A stretch of 64,000 nt of DNA from an uncultured Algibacter sp. GTDB taxonomy: Bacteria > Bacteroidota > Bacteroidia > Flavobacteriales > Flavobacteriaceae. Positions 35,280 to 44,851 of the stretch are shown one piece after another. The position numbers and the translations under genes were made by a program. Positions within the stretch are counted from its first letter, which is position 1; every line of letters starts with the position of its first letter. The stretch is from positions 512,772-576,771 of the forward strand of contig CANMQH010000001.1 in assembly GCA_947499935.1 (NCBI GenBank). The letters are read 5' to 3'. The notes under the pieces were generated by a model, which saw nothing but the letters and a program-made list of their open reading frames with translations, was not told where the DNA came from and made no database searches.

Positions 35280-36908
35280 TTATTCTCCCAAAAATGGGTA
35301 ACGATAATCTGTAGGTGTTACAAAAGTTTCTTTTATCATTCTTGGCGATACCCAACGCAATAAATTTTGCGAACTTCCTGCTTTGTCGTTTGTGCCAGAT
35401 GCTCTAGCGCCTCCAAAGGGTTGTTGTCCTACAACCGCACCTGTTGGTTTATCGTTAATATAAAAATTACCAGCGCAGTTTTGTAAAGCTTCTGTAGCCT
35501 GTGTTATGGCATGTCTATCTTTAGAAAGAATAGCACCTGTTAAGGCATATTCACTAGTTTCGTCTACAAGTTTTAAAGTTTCTGCGTAAGCATCATCTTC
35601 ATAAACATAAATAGTGATTACAGGACCAAAAAGTTCGGTACACATCGTTGTATATTTTGGGTCTTTGGTAACAATAACTGTAGGTTCTATAAAGTACCCT
35701 TTGCTTTTGTCGTATCCACCACCCACAATAACTTCAGCATCTTTATCTGCTTTGGCTTGATCAATGTATTTTGCTAATTTATCAAAAGACCCTTCATGGA
35801 TTACTGCTGTAATATAGTTGCCCATGTCTTCTGGAGAACCCATTTTAAAAGAGCTAACATCTTCAATTATCTGTGCTTTAACATCACTCCATAAACTTTT
35901 AGGAACGTAAGCTCTAGATGCCGCGCTACATTTTTGACCTTGAAATTCAAAAGCACCACGCACAATAGCTGTAGATACTTGTTTTGAATTGGCCGATTTA
36001 TGAGCTACAATAAAATCTTTACCTCCTGTTTCTCCAACAATTTTTGGATACGTCTTATAGTTATGGATGTTATTTCCTATTTGTTTCCAAAGTTCTTTAA
36101 AGATAAATGTAGAACCGGTAAAGTGAAGACCAGAGAAATCTGGACTTGCTAATACGGTATTGGTAATCATTACAGGGTCTCCAAAAACAACATTAATAAC
36201 GCCTGGAGGAACACCAGCTTCTTCAAAAACATCCATAATTACTTTTGCAGAATACACTTGGCTGTCACTTGGTTTCCAAACCACAACATTACCCATAAGT
36301 GCCATACATGCTGGTAAGTTTCCAGCTATAGCTGTAAAGTTAAAAGGTGTTACAGCATAAGTAAAACCTTCAAGCGGACGATATTCTACACGGTTCCAAG
36401 CATCACTTGTGCTTTCTGGTTGCTCCATATATATATCAGTCATAAACTGAACATTAAAACGCAAGAAATCTATAAATTCGCAAGCAGCATCAATTTCAGC
36501 TTGATGTATCGTTTTAGATTGCGCAATCATGGTTGCTGCATTAATTTTGGCTCTGTATGGACCTGCAATTAACTCAGCAGCTTTTAAAAATATACCTGCG
36601 CGTTGTTCCCATGGCATTAAACTCCATGTTTTTCTAGCTTCTAGTGCTGTATTTATAGCATCTTCAACATGAGATTGCTCAGCTAAATGATATGTTCCTA
36701 CGATATGCTGATGATCATGCGGAGGAGACATGGTTCTTGTTTTTTCTGTTTTTATGTTCTTTCCGTTTATATACAAAGGGACATCTACTTGACTATTAAA
36801 CATATCTTTGTAAGTCTTGGCTACAGATTCTCGTTCTGGAGAGCCAGGAGCGTAACTTTTAACAGGTTCATTAATAGCTATTGGTACATTAAAAAAGCCT
36901 TTTCCCAT
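35280..36908 (-). CDS. pruA: L-glutamate gamma-semialdehyde dehydrogenase (1-pyrroline-5-carboxylate dehydrogenase)
   Basis: Oxidises glutamate semialdehyde to glutamate with NAD+, the second step of proline breakdown. 542 residues, the single-function form without the PutA proline dehydrogenase domain. Catalytic Glu in VGETGGKDFI and catalytic Cys in FQGQKCSAASRAY; the cofactor region is TPFNFTAIAGNLP and GLHFTGSTFIFKELW. Two ATG codons lie side by side (36911 and 36908); the second gives the usual MGKGFFN start. Proline dehydrogenase is not adjacent. Confidence 0.94.
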   Translation of the reverse strand: MGKGFFNVPIAINEPVKSYAPGSPERESVAKTYKDMFNSQVDVPLYINGKNIKTEKTRTMSPPHDHQHIVGTYHLAEQSHVEDAINTALEARKTWSLMPWEQRAGIFLKAAELIAGPYRAKINAATMIAQSKTIHQAEIDAACEFIDFLRFNVQFMTDIYMEQPESTSDAWNRVEYRPLEGFTYAVTPFNFTAIAGNLPACMALMGNVVVWKPSDSQVYSAKVIMDVFEEAGVPPGVINVVFGDPVMITNTVLASPDFSGLHFTGSTFIFKELWKQIGNNIHNYKTYPKIVGETGGKDFIVAHKSANSKQVSTAIVRGAFEFQGQKCSAASRAYVPKSLWSDVKAQIIEDVSSFKMGSPEDMGNYITAVIHEGSFDKLAKYIDQAKADKDAEVIVGGGYDKSKGYFIEPTVIVTKDPKYTTMCTELFGPVITIYVYEDDAYAETLKLVDETSEYALTGAILSKDRHAITQATEALQNCAGNFYINDKPTGAVVGQQPFGGARASGTNDKAGSSQNLLRWVSPRMIKETFVTPTDYRYPFLGE

Positions 36909-37058
36909 CATTATTAAGTTTTTGTTATTGAATTTTTATTAAATAAGGGTCAAATTTACGAATTATTTAATCATTGTGATGTCTAACATTGCATAAAAGC
37001 ACGTTAAATTTTATTTATTTTTTGTAAGTTGCCAAACCATTTAAAGACTACTTTTTTT

Positions 37059-37781
37059 ATGTGTACAGTAACTATTATTCCTAAGGGAAAAAACGATTTT
37101 ATATTAACCTCTAATCGGGATGAAGCACCAGATAGGTTGCCCTTAATTCCAGATTTTTATACCATTAACGAAACTAAACTTTTGTTTCCTAAAGATGTAA
37201 AAGGAGGAACATGGATTGGTATAAGCGAAAAAAACAGAGTAGTTTGTATTTTAAATGGCGGTTATATTAATCATAAAAAACAAGAACGTTATAGAATGAG
37301 TCGTGGCATAGTGGCTAATGATTTTATGCTGTCTAACGATATTGTTCCAGATGTCGAGTCTTATAACTTAGACGGTGTAGAGCCTTTTACCATGGTTATT
37401 GCAGATTGGAATCCAGAATTAAAATTTTATGAATTGGTATGGGATGGTTATAAAAAGCATTTTACTCAGTTGCCTTTAGCTCCAAAAATTTGGTCGTCTT
37501 CTACCTTATATACAGAAATGATGAAACAGGAACGTTTACAATGGTTTAATGATTACAAAAGTAATGTTGAATTAAACGCGGGTTCATTATTAAATTTCCA
37601 TAAAACAGCTGGCGATAATAACGATGATTATGGAGTGGTCATGAACCGTGGGTCTGTGAAAACAACTAGTGTGACTCAAATAGAGAAGCATGAACATGAT
37701 GTTAATATACGTTTTGAAAACATTGTAGATAAATCTGTAGCAGTTAAAACGTTCAATCTCCCAGAAGTAGTAAATGGATAA
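37059..37781 (+). CDS. NRDE/TANGO2 family protein
   Basis: 240 residues from the ATG at 37059. The family start MCTVTIIP with cysteine at position 2 and the name-giving NRDE motif (TSNRDEAPDR) are both present; a longer reading from 37029 would bury the Cys2. Later marks are GGTWIGISEKNRVVCILNGG and RGSVKTTSVTQI. TANGO2 proteins have an Ntn-hydrolase-like look with Cys2 as possible nucleophile, and heme handling has been proposed for eukaryotic members. The next gene begins inside its last codons (8-base overlap). Confidence 0.88.
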   Translation: MCTVTIIPKGKNDFILTSNRDEAPDRLPLIPDFYTINETKLLFPKDVKGGTWIGISEKNRVVCILNGGYINHKKQERYRMSRGIVANDFMLSNDIVPDVESYNLDGVEPFTMVIADWNPELKFYELVWDGYKKHFTQLPLAPKIWSSSTLYTEMMKQERLQWFNDYKSNVELNAGSLLNFHKTAGDNNDDYGVVMNRGSVKTTSVTQIEKHEHDVNIRFENIVDKSVAVKTFNLPEVVNG

Positions 37782-38766
37782 TACGGGTATTATTTTAACA
37801 TTGGCCTATCCGGATACTGTGGTGATGGTGGCAGAAGAGTGGTATTCTCCCATGCTTAGATTTATAGGTATTGGTAAAAAAAATTATTTAAAAGCTGGGC
37901 ATGCGGCCTTGGTTTTAATTGAAAAAGAAACAGGTATTCTAGAATATCATGACTTTGGACGTTATATTACACCTGAGCCTAACGGAAGGGTAAGAGGGAG
38001 AGATACCGATAATGAACTAGATTTTCCAATACGAGCACATGTTGAAAACGGAACTATAAAAAACTTAAATGATATTTTAATTTTTTTAGCGTCACAACCT
38101 AAGTTAACTCATGGTGATGGCGATTTAATAGCTTCTGTTTGTGAATGTGTAGATTATAAAAAAGCAAGAACGCACATAACCATGATGCAGGATAGGCATT
38201 TTATAAGGTATGCGGCGTTTTTAAAAGAAGGTACAAATTGTGCTAGATTTGTAACAGATGCTTTAATTGCATCGGTTAAAGATACTCATATGGAAAAACA
38301 ACTGGTGCAATCTAAATGGTTTACACCAAGTACTGTTGGTAATGTTTTATTGTCTAATACGGGAGAATATCCGTTTAGAGTTTCGGCTGCTGGTGATATA
38401 TCAGAATTTAAAGGATCTCAAAAAAGTGAAAATTTACGTTGTTTTTTAGATAAATTAAAAGATCACGAGCCTAATTTTGTTGGAACATTAGAGCCTAAAA
38501 GTGTTGATGGATTACATGAAAGTGCGCAATGGTTATCTGGTATTGCTGCAGGAGCATGGTTTGAATTGCAGAAAACGGATAAAACATCAGAATACAGATA
38601 TAAACGAATTTCTCCTTATGGAGATGTAAATGTTGATGCTGTTTTTATAGTTGAAGATGCCTCTTTCGATTATAATAAAGGCTATAAGTTTGTGCATTAC
38701 TCAAATTGCAAATTCTTTCATGTTGAGCAAGAAGGAAAGGTTTTTAGATTTGATTTAAAAAATTAA
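37774..38766 (+). CDS. DUF6695-like protein with permuted papain-like (NlpC/P60-YiiX-type) features
   Basis: 330 residues. I recognise it as the kind of protein annotated DUF6695 in flavobacteria, with moderate certainty. Near the N-terminus GHAALVLIEKETG..EYHDFGRY carries a histidine, and around residue 155 EGTNCARFVTDALIAS carries a cysteine at a helix start; His before Cys is the order of circularly permuted papain-like enzymes such as YiiX and LRAT. No signal peptide. The start overlaps the TANGO2 gene by 8 bases, so translation is likely coupled and a common pathway is plausible. Substrate unknown. Confidence 0.75.
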   Translation: MDNTGIILTLAYPDTVVMVAEEWYSPMLRFIGIGKKNYLKAGHAALVLIEKETGILEYHDFGRYITPEPNGRVRGRDTDNELDFPIRAHVENGTIKNLNDILIFLASQPKLTHGDGDLIASVCECVDYKKARTHITMMQDRHFIRYAAFLKEGTNCARFVTDALIASVKDTHMEKQLVQSKWFTPSTVGNVLLSNTGEYPFRVSAAGDISEFKGSQKSENLRCFLDKLKDHEPNFVGTLEPKSVDGLHESAQWLSGIAAGAWFELQKTDKTSEYRYKRISPYGDVNVDAVFIVEDASFDYNKGYKFVHYSNCKFFHVEQEGKVFRFDLKN

Positions 38767-38778
38767 TCACTAATTTTA

Positions 38779-38880
38779 TTAGTGAAACTCAGTTTTGAGA
38801 AGTCTGTAAGACGTCCTCAATATTGTAAGTTGAACTAATTCCGCTTTTTCAAGTGAATATGGGTTTAATAAATTTTATTA
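38779..38880 (+). repeat. Dispersed intergenic repeat, copy B
   Basis: Copy with ATTAGTGAAACTCAGTTTTG, GAGAAGTCTGTAAGACGTCC, TCAATATTGTAAGTTGAACT and a tail TGGGTTTAAT. It begins just after the DUF6695 stop. Most similar to copy C over the first 60 bases. Confidence 0.7.
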
Positions 38881-38909
38881 CGCGAGACTAGTAGTTTTCT
38901 AGTTAAAGC

Positions 38910-39296
38910 TTAATTAACAGCAAAATGTGCACTCAGTTTAAATGTGGGTATCGTAACTTTAAACTTTTTAGTCGTGGTAAAGTTTACCATACTGTAATGA
39001 CCTTGCATAGCGCCAAAAGGCGATGTTAATAGGCAGCCAGAGTTGTAAGTATAAGATTCTCCTGGTTGTATAACAGGCTTTTTTCCAATAACACCTTCGC
39101 CAGAAACGGTTTCTACATTATTTAGGGCATCCAAAATTTTCCAATGGCGTGCATTGAGTTGTACAGAATCTTTACTTTGGTTTGTAATCGTAACAGTATA
39201 TCCAAATGCATACTGTATTTTATAATTTTTATAAAACGAACCTTCGTAAGTTGTAACTACCGAAATTTTAATACCTCTTGTAACTTGTTGTACCAT
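38910..39296 (-). CDS. apaG: ApaG domain protein
   Basis: 128 residues, full length for ApaG. Motifs: GIKISVVTTYEGSF, YTVTITNQSKDSVQL(N)ARHW, VSGEGVIGKKPVIQPGESYTYNSGC and GAMQGHYSMV. Fibronectin-III-like fold; linked in enterobacteria to Co2+/Mg2+ handling, with unclear biochemistry. Stands alone between repeat copy B and the plug-protein gene. Confidence 0.92.
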   Translation of the reverse strand: MVQQVTRGIKISVVTTYEGSFYKNYKIQYAFGYTVTITNQSKDSVQLNARHWKILDALNNVETVSGEGVIGKKPVIQPGESYTYNSGCLLTSPFGAMQGHYSMVNFTTTKKFKVTIPTFKLSAHFAVN

Positions 39297-39406
39297 ATAA
39301 TTTGGGATTGGGCAACACGCATTTAACTGCTAAAATAATAAAAATAACTGATTATTAGTAAATTATGTCTATATCAAACTAAAAAAATCAGATAAAAATT
39401 ATATTT

Positions 39407-40654
39407 TTAATTAGATATGTTAACAGAGCTTCCTTCTCCTAATCCAATAATTTTATCAAATCTTGCACCTAAGTCTCTGTAGTATATGAGTACTTTATAA
39501 TTATTTTCAGTTTGATAATAATTACCACTAATGATACCTTCGTCAATAGAATTGTCCTTATTAAGAACCACAAATTTGTAGTTATAAAACCCTTGTTTAA
39601 GCAATATAGGAATTTGATAAACTTTTTTTTCAGGGTCGTATAGTAGTTTTGTGCTTTTATTAATGGCGTAATTGTTAAAATTACCATAAACGTGTATGTC
39701 TTTATCTTTTAAAGCTTCTTTGGCTTCTAAAGAAAAATGCATCCAAACATAATCGGCTTCAATACTCGGGTTATCGGCATCAATATTTAAAATCACATAA
39801 TTACCATTTATATCAGGGTTGTAAGTATATGGTCTTTTTCTTCTTACAATGTTAGTGTATAAGTGGTTATGATATAAGTCTAATAAATCTACAAATTGAA
39901 TTCCTGTATTTGCAGCTCTTACATCCTTATTTTCAAAATAAAAATACTCGTTTCCGCCCCAAAAACTAGTTTCGGTATCATATTTATATATCAATTGATT
40001 ACCTATAGTGTATTGTGGTTTTAAATCTGAAATTACAGTGTTTAAATTATTGTTTTGTATGATGACTGCTTTTACGGTTTGTAAAGGGTTATTAAATTGC
40101 ATGCTTTTAGATGATACCGTAATATCTACACGCTGTTTCTCTTCTATATATTGTACGTCTCTTGCGCGCTTGATACTTACGCCAACATTAGTTTTGTCTT
40201 CAAAAATCATGAATTTTCTAGAGAAAACAAGGTCACCATCATCATTATATATAGAAATCATATAATTACCGGACACTTTAAGTGCTTTTGTAAATTGATT
40301 AGGTATGGTGAGTTTGTAATGCGAATACATTTGATAGGTGTTAAATGAATTTTCATAATCTCTTATACGCTGATTGTCAAAGCCGTCCATAAATTCCGTT
40401 TTAATTAAAACAGAAGGTGTCCAATCAAAATTAAAATGCTCAATTTTATAATAATAATCGTCTTCATCACCGTTTAGAGCATCAAATTCTAGTACTACAA
40501 ACTCCCCAATTTTTAAAATGGGTAATTGGGTTTCTGGGGTGTTTCCTCTAAAGTTAATCGTTTTTATATAATCGGGAGGATTAACTTCACTGACTTGTGC
40601 TGTAATTAGAAAAGGGAAAAATAATAAAAGAAAGAATTTAGGCTTTAATATCAT
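39407..40654 (-). CDS. DUF5103 / type IX secretion system plug-domain protein
   Basis: 415 residues with a signal peptide (about 1-20, ending LITAQ). DUF5103 marks: YIKTINFRGNTPETQLPILKIGE, YYYKIEHFNFDWTPS, MDGFDNQRIRDYENSFNTYQMYSHY, and FYNYKFVV near the end. The N-terminal domain is named after the protein that plugs the SprA (Sov) translocon of the T9SS. Likely periplasmic or outer-membrane-associated. A fifth T9SS-linked gene in the window, separate from the others. Confidence 0.88.
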   Translation of the reverse strand: MILKPKFFLLLFFPFLITAQVSEVNPPDYIKTINFRGNTPETQLPILKIGEFVVLEFDALNGDEDDYYYKIEHFNFDWTPSVLIKTEFMDGFDNQRIRDYENSFNTYQMYSHYKLTIPNQFTKALKVSGNYMISIYNDDGDLVFSRKFMIFEDKTNVGVSIKRARDVQYIEEKQRVDITVSSKSMQFNNPLQTVKAVIIQNNNLNTVISDLKPQYTIGNQLIYKYDTETSFWGGNEYFYFENKDVRAANTGIQFVDLLDLYHNHLYTNIVRRKRPYTYNPDINGNYVILNIDADNPSIEADYVWMHFSLEAKEALKDKDIHVYGNFNNYAINKSTKLLYDPEKKVYQIPILLKQGFYNYKFVVLNKDNSIDEGIISGNYYQTENNYKVLIYYRDLGARFDKIIGLGEGSSVNISN

Positions 40655-40772
40655 AAATTTAGGTTTACGAGGTAAAGATAATCAAAATTCATGCCTAAAC
40701 TAAAAGATTATTTAGAACAGATATAAATAGCATGATGGTTGTAAATAGAATAAAAATTTAGCTATTTATTCG

Positions 40773-40780
40773 TATTTTTG
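40773..40780 (+). promoter_or_regulatory. -7 promoter box for the nqr operon
   Basis: TATTTTTG, 37 bases before the nqrA ATG. No TTG at the consensus -33 distance. Confidence 0.5.
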
Positions 40781-40817
40781 CACCGATTTTTAGACAACTA
40801 ATTTCAATAAAATAAAT

Positions 40818-42170
40818 ATGTCAAACGACATTCGTATTAAAAAAGGTCTGGATATTAAACTTAATGGTGAGGCTGAAAAAAGTCTTGAACAAGCTATAAT
40901 AAGCAACTACATCACCATTAGGCCAGAAGATTTTCACAGCGTTATTCCAAAACTTGTTGCAAAAGAGGGGGCTTTAGTTAAAGCTGGAGACACCTTGTTT
41001 TATGATAAAAACCATGAGTCAATTATGTTCGCTTCGCCAGTTTCTGGTAAAGTTGTTGAGGTAGTTCGTGGTCCAAAGCGACGCATTGATGCTGTTAAAA
41101 TTCAAGCCGATAAGCCACAATCGTATAAAGATAACGGTGTGTTCGATGTAGATGGAGCTAATCCAGAAGCTATTAAAGCACATTTGTTAGCCACAGGTTG
41201 TTGGCCATTTGTAAAACAACGTCCTTATGATGTTATTGCAAACCCAGATAAATCGCCAAAAGCGATATTTATTTCAGGGTATGCGAGCGCACCATTGGCA
41301 GCAGATTTAGACTTTACATTAACTGGAAAAGAAGCAGAATTACAAGCTGCAGTTACCGCAATAGGTAAACTTACAGAAGGTAGTGTACATGTTGGTGTTG
41401 GTAGTTCTAACTCACCACTTGCGGGTTTGTCTGGGGTTACAATACATAAAGTTTCTGGCCCACATCCATCAGGAAATGTGGGGACGTTAATAAACAAGTT
41501 AGATCCTGTAAATAAAGGTGAAATTGTTTGGACAATTAATCCTCAGGATTTGGTGATTATTGGAGAGTTGTTATTAACTGGTAAATTCAATGCTGAACGC
41601 ATAGTGGCTTTAGTAGGGTCGTCAGTTAAACAACCTAGGTATTTTAAAACCCTAATTGGTAGTGAAGTAGCTACCATGATTTACGATAAAGGCGTTGATA
41701 AAGATGCTAACGATAGAGTTATTTCTGGAAATGTTTTATCTGGAAAGCAAATTAAGCCAGATGGCGCTTTAGATTATTATAGCAATGTAATTTCTGTTAT
41801 TCCAGAAGGTGATGATTACGAGCTTTTTGGTTGGAATAAGCCTATTTTTAATAAAGTATCAACATCTAGAGCATTAACGTTCTCTTGGTTAACACCTAAG
41901 AAAAAATTTGATTTAAATACAAACACAAACGGAGAGCATAGAGCTTTTGTTATTACGGGAACTTATGAACAAGTATTCCCTTTAGATATTTATCCCATGC
42001 AAATATTAAAGGCTTGTATGTATAAAGATTTAGATGAAATGGAAGCTTTGGGAATGTATGAGGTAGCTCCAGAAGATTTTGCTTTAACCGAGTTTGTATG
42101 TGTTTCTAAACAACCACATCAAAAGATTATAAGAGAAGGTCTAGACTTAATGCTTAAAGAGATAGGATAA
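40818..42170 (+). CDS. nqrA: Na+-translocating NADH:quinone reductase subunit A
   Basis: Cytoplasmic subunit of the six-subunit Nqr complex that couples NADH oxidation and quinone reduction to Na+ export. 450 residues, typical. Marks: IRIKKGLDIKLNGEAE at the start, VKAGDTLFYDKNHESIMFASPVSGKVVEVVRGPKR, GSVHVGVGSSNSPLAG, HPSGNVGTLINKLDPV and the C-terminal EFVCVSKQPHQKIIREGLDLM. First gene of the operon; its stop overlaps the nqrB start (TAATG). Confidence 0.96.
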   Translation: MSNDIRIKKGLDIKLNGEAEKSLEQAIISNYITIRPEDFHSVIPKLVAKEGALVKAGDTLFYDKNHESIMFASPVSGKVVEVVRGPKRRIDAVKIQADKPQSYKDNGVFDVDGANPEAIKAHLLATGCWPFVKQRPYDVIANPDKSPKAIFISGYASAPLAADLDFTLTGKEAELQAAVTAIGKLTEGSVHVGVGSSNSPLAGLSGVTIHKVSGPHPSGNVGTLINKLDPVNKGEIVWTINPQDLVIIGELLLTGKFNAERIVALVGSSVKQPRYFKTLIGSEVATMIYDKGVDKDANDRVISGNVLSGKQIKPDGALDYYSNVISVIPEGDDYELFGWNKPIFNKVSTSRALTFSWLTPKKKFDLNTNTNGEHRAFVITGTYEQVFPLDIYPMQILKACMYKDLDEMEALGMYEVAPEDFALTEFVCVSKQPHQKIIREGLDLMLKEIG

Positions 42171-43378
42171 TGAGTTTAAAAAGTAAATTACACGATTTAA
42201 AGGAAAAGTATAAAGGCAAAAAAATGGCTCCGGCCTTTAATGCGCTTCATACGTTTTTATATCTGCCTAATGAGACTACCCATGGAGGCACTCACATTAA
42301 AGCAGCAGACGATTTAAAACGTACTATGAATATTGTTATTATGGCTCTTGTGCCATGTTTAATATTTGGTATGTTTAACGCTGGTTATCAGCATTATTTA
42401 GCACAAGGTTTAATTACTTCAGCAGAAGGATTTTTAGGAGCTTCATTTTGGACTCTTGATAACCTAATAGTTGGTGCTTGGACCGTTTTACCATTGGTAG
42501 CGGTCTCTTATGGAGTAGGTTTAGCGGTAGAATTTTTATTTGCTGTTATTAAAGGTCACGAAGTAGAAGAAGGTTATTTGGTAACAGGGATGTTAGTGCC
42601 ACTTATTGTGCCCGTAGATATTCCACTTTGGATGCTTTCTGTAGCTGTAATTTTTGGTGTCGTTATCGGTAAAGAAGTTTTTGGAGGTACAGGGATGAAT
42701 ATCCTTAATCCAGCATTAACTATTCGTGCATTTTTATTCTTTGCATATCCTACATGGATGTCTGGAGATAAAGTTTGGGTACACGGCGCAAAAGCTTTAG
42801 AAGGTACACCAGATGCTATTTCTGGAGAAACGTTGTTAGGAGCTTATGCTCAAAACAGTTCTTTAGCAGGTATAGATTATTGGGATATGTTTTGGGGGAT
42901 TATACCAGGTTCGGTAGGAGAGACTTCAAAATTTTTAATAATTATAGGCGCGTTATTTTTGATTTTCACTAAAATAGGAAGTTGGAGAATTATACTAAGT
43001 ACTATTATTGGAGCTCTAGTTATGGGGTTAATATTTAATGGTGTTGTAAGTGCAGATTGGATATCAGAATCAAGTAAATTTTACGGATTAATGAGTATCC
43101 CATTTTGGCAACATTTAATTATTGGTAGTGTTCTTTTTGGAGCAGTTTATATGGCAACCGACCCCGTTACAGCATCACAAACCAATAAGGGGAAATGGAT
43201 TTACGGATTCTTGATAGGTTTTATTTCCATTATGATTCGTGTATTCAATCCGGCATATCCAGAAGGCGTATTTTTGGCCATATTGTTAATGAATGTTTTT
43301 GCACCAACAATAGACCACTACGTAATACAGGGTAATATTAAAGGTAGGATGAAGCGTTTAAAAGTTAAAACAGCATAA
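42170..43378 (+). CDS. nqrB: Na+-translocating NADH:quinone reductase subunit B
   Basis: Membrane subunit of about ten helices carrying covalent FMN and taking part in Na+ transport. The flavinylation motif reads D215-A-I-S-G-E-T221, so T221 is the expected FMN-phosphate acceptor for ApbE. Conserved NILNPALTIRAFLFFAYP and the terminal YVIQGNIKGRMKR region are present. 402 residues. Overlaps nqrA by one base. Confidence 0.96.
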   Translation: MSLKSKLHDLKEKYKGKKMAPAFNALHTFLYLPNETTHGGTHIKAADDLKRTMNIVIMALVPCLIFGMFNAGYQHYLAQGLITSAEGFLGASFWTLDNLIVGAWTVLPLVAVSYGVGLAVEFLFAVIKGHEVEEGYLVTGMLVPLIVPVDIPLWMLSVAVIFGVVIGKEVFGGTGMNILNPALTIRAFLFFAYPTWMSGDKVWVHGAKALEGTPDAISGETLLGAYAQNSSLAGIDYWDMFWGIIPGSVGETSKFLIIIGALFLIFTKIGSWRIILSTIIGALVMGLIFNGVVSADWISESSKFYGLMSIPFWQHLIIGSVLFGAVYMATDPVTASQTNKGKWIYGFLIGFISIMIRVFNPAYPEGVFLAILLMNVFAPTIDHYVIQGNIKGRMKRLKVKTA

Positions 43379-43380
43379 TT

Positions 43381-44175
43381 ATGGCAGTTAATACAGAAAA
43401 AAACTCATACACTATAATCTTTGCAGTAGCCATGGTACTGGTTGTAGGATTCTTATTGGCATTCACAGCATCTTCGTTAAAATCTAATATTGACGAAAAT
43501 AAGCGCATGGAAAAGCAACAGAACATCCTATACGCTATGGGAATCAATGAAAATGGAGATTCTGATATCGTTTTTATAGGCACTGATAAAGTTGCTGATG
43601 CATTTAAATCTAAAGTTTCAGAACAAATTGTTTTAGAAGTTAAGGGTGGTAACATCATTAAGCAAATGACGCGTGAGCAATATATGGCGCTTAAAGAAAG
43701 TAATGGACAAGAGCCTTATTTAATAGATATTAAAAAAGAGCAGACTAAAGCTAAAAATGGGGAGTCTAGATTTTTGCCATTATTTGTTGGCAAAAATAAA
43801 GAAGGAAAAACAGTATATGTTGCACCCATACGTGGTAAAGGCCTTTGGGATGCCATCTGGGGATACGTAGCTGTAGATAAAGATATGGTTGTACAAGGTG
43901 CATTCTTTGATCATGCTGGTGAAACACCAGGTCTAGGAGCAAATATAAAGCAACGTTATTTTATGGATGATTTTTATGGAGAACGCTTGCTAACAGAATC
44001 AGGTGCTTTTAAAGGTATATCTGTTGCAAAAGGAAATAATGATCCTAAAAATGAAATCAAAGATGATTACGAAGTAGACGCTTTAGCAGGAGCTACAATT
44101 ACAGGAGATGGCGTATCAGCTATGATCAAAAAAGATTTAAAATTATATTTACCTTACTTTAAAACGTTAAAATAA
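43381..44175 (+). CDS. nqrC: Na+-translocating NADH:quinone reductase subunit C
   Basis: Single-helix anchor (about 10-31) plus an external FMN-binding domain. The flavinylation motif is D233-A-L-A-G-A-T239-I-T, with T239 as acceptor. APIRGKGLWDAIWGYVAVD and FDHAGETPGLGANI are typical. 264 residues. Two bases after nqrB. Confidence 0.96.
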   Translation: MAVNTEKNSYTIIFAVAMVLVVGFLLAFTASSLKSNIDENKRMEKQQNILYAMGINENGDSDIVFIGTDKVADAFKSKVSEQIVLEVKGGNIIKQMTREQYMALKESNGQEPYLIDIKKEQTKAKNGESRFLPLFVGKNKEGKTVYVAPIRGKGLWDAIWGYVAVDKDMVVQGAFFDHAGETPGLGANIKQRYFMDDFYGERLLTESGAFKGISVAKGNNDPKNEIKDDYEVDALAGATITGDGVSAMIKKDLKLYLPYFKTLK

Positions 44176-44176
44176 T

Positions 44177-44821
44177 ATGGGACTACTTTCAAAAAAAGAT
44201 GCAAAGTTAATCACAGATCCTTTAGCGGATAATAACCCAATTACAATTCAGGTTTTAGGTATTTGTTCGGCATTAGCCATTACAGCAGAGCTTAAAGCAT
44301 CATTGGTAATGGGTATAGCTGTATTATTTGTATTAAGTATAGGTAATGTTGTTATTTCATTAATGCGAAATATAATTCCATCTAAAATTAGAATTATTGT
44401 TCAATTAATAGTGGTAGCAGCTTTAGTAATTATTGTTGATCAGGTTTTAAAAGCTTTTGCTTTTGAGTTGAGTAAGACTCTCTCTGTTTTTATTGGTCTT
44501 ATTATAACGAACTGTATTATCATGGGGCGTTTTGAAGCTTTTGCTTTAGCAAATAAACCATGGCGTTCATTTTTGGATGGTATTGGTAATGCTTTAGGAT
44601 ATGCACTTATTTTAGTTATTGTAGGATTCTTTAGAGAACTTTTAGGTTCTGGTACTTTATTTGGATTTCCAGTGCTAGGCGACCCTATAGAAAAAACAGG
44701 CGTATATGCTATAGGTTACGAAAATAATGGTTTTATGCTTATGCCACCTATGGCGTTAATTATAGTAGGGCTTATTATTTGGGTACAGCGTAGTAGAAAC
44801 AAAACTTTAATTGAAGATTAA
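44177..44821 (+). CDS. nqrD: Na+-translocating NADH:quinone reductase subunit D
   Basis: Six-helix membrane subunit, 214 residues, homologous to NqrE and RnfA/E. Signature parts: PITIQVLGICSALAIT near the start, VFIGLIITNCIIMGRFEAFA (the half-channel motif with its conserved Cys) and FFRELLGSGTLFG. Starts one base after nqrC. Confidence 0.96.
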   Translation: MGLLSKKDAKLITDPLADNNPITIQVLGICSALAITAELKASLVMGIAVLFVLSIGNVVISLMRNIIPSKIRIIVQLIVVAALVIIVDQVLKAFAFELSKTLSVFIGLIITNCIIMGRFEAFALANKPWRSFLDGIGNALGYALILVIVGFFRELLGSGTLFGFPVLGDPIEKTGVYAIGYENNGFMLMPPMALIIVGLIIWVQRSRNKTLIED

Positions 44822-44851
44822 TATTCTTTTAAGAATTTAAAATAAAAGACA

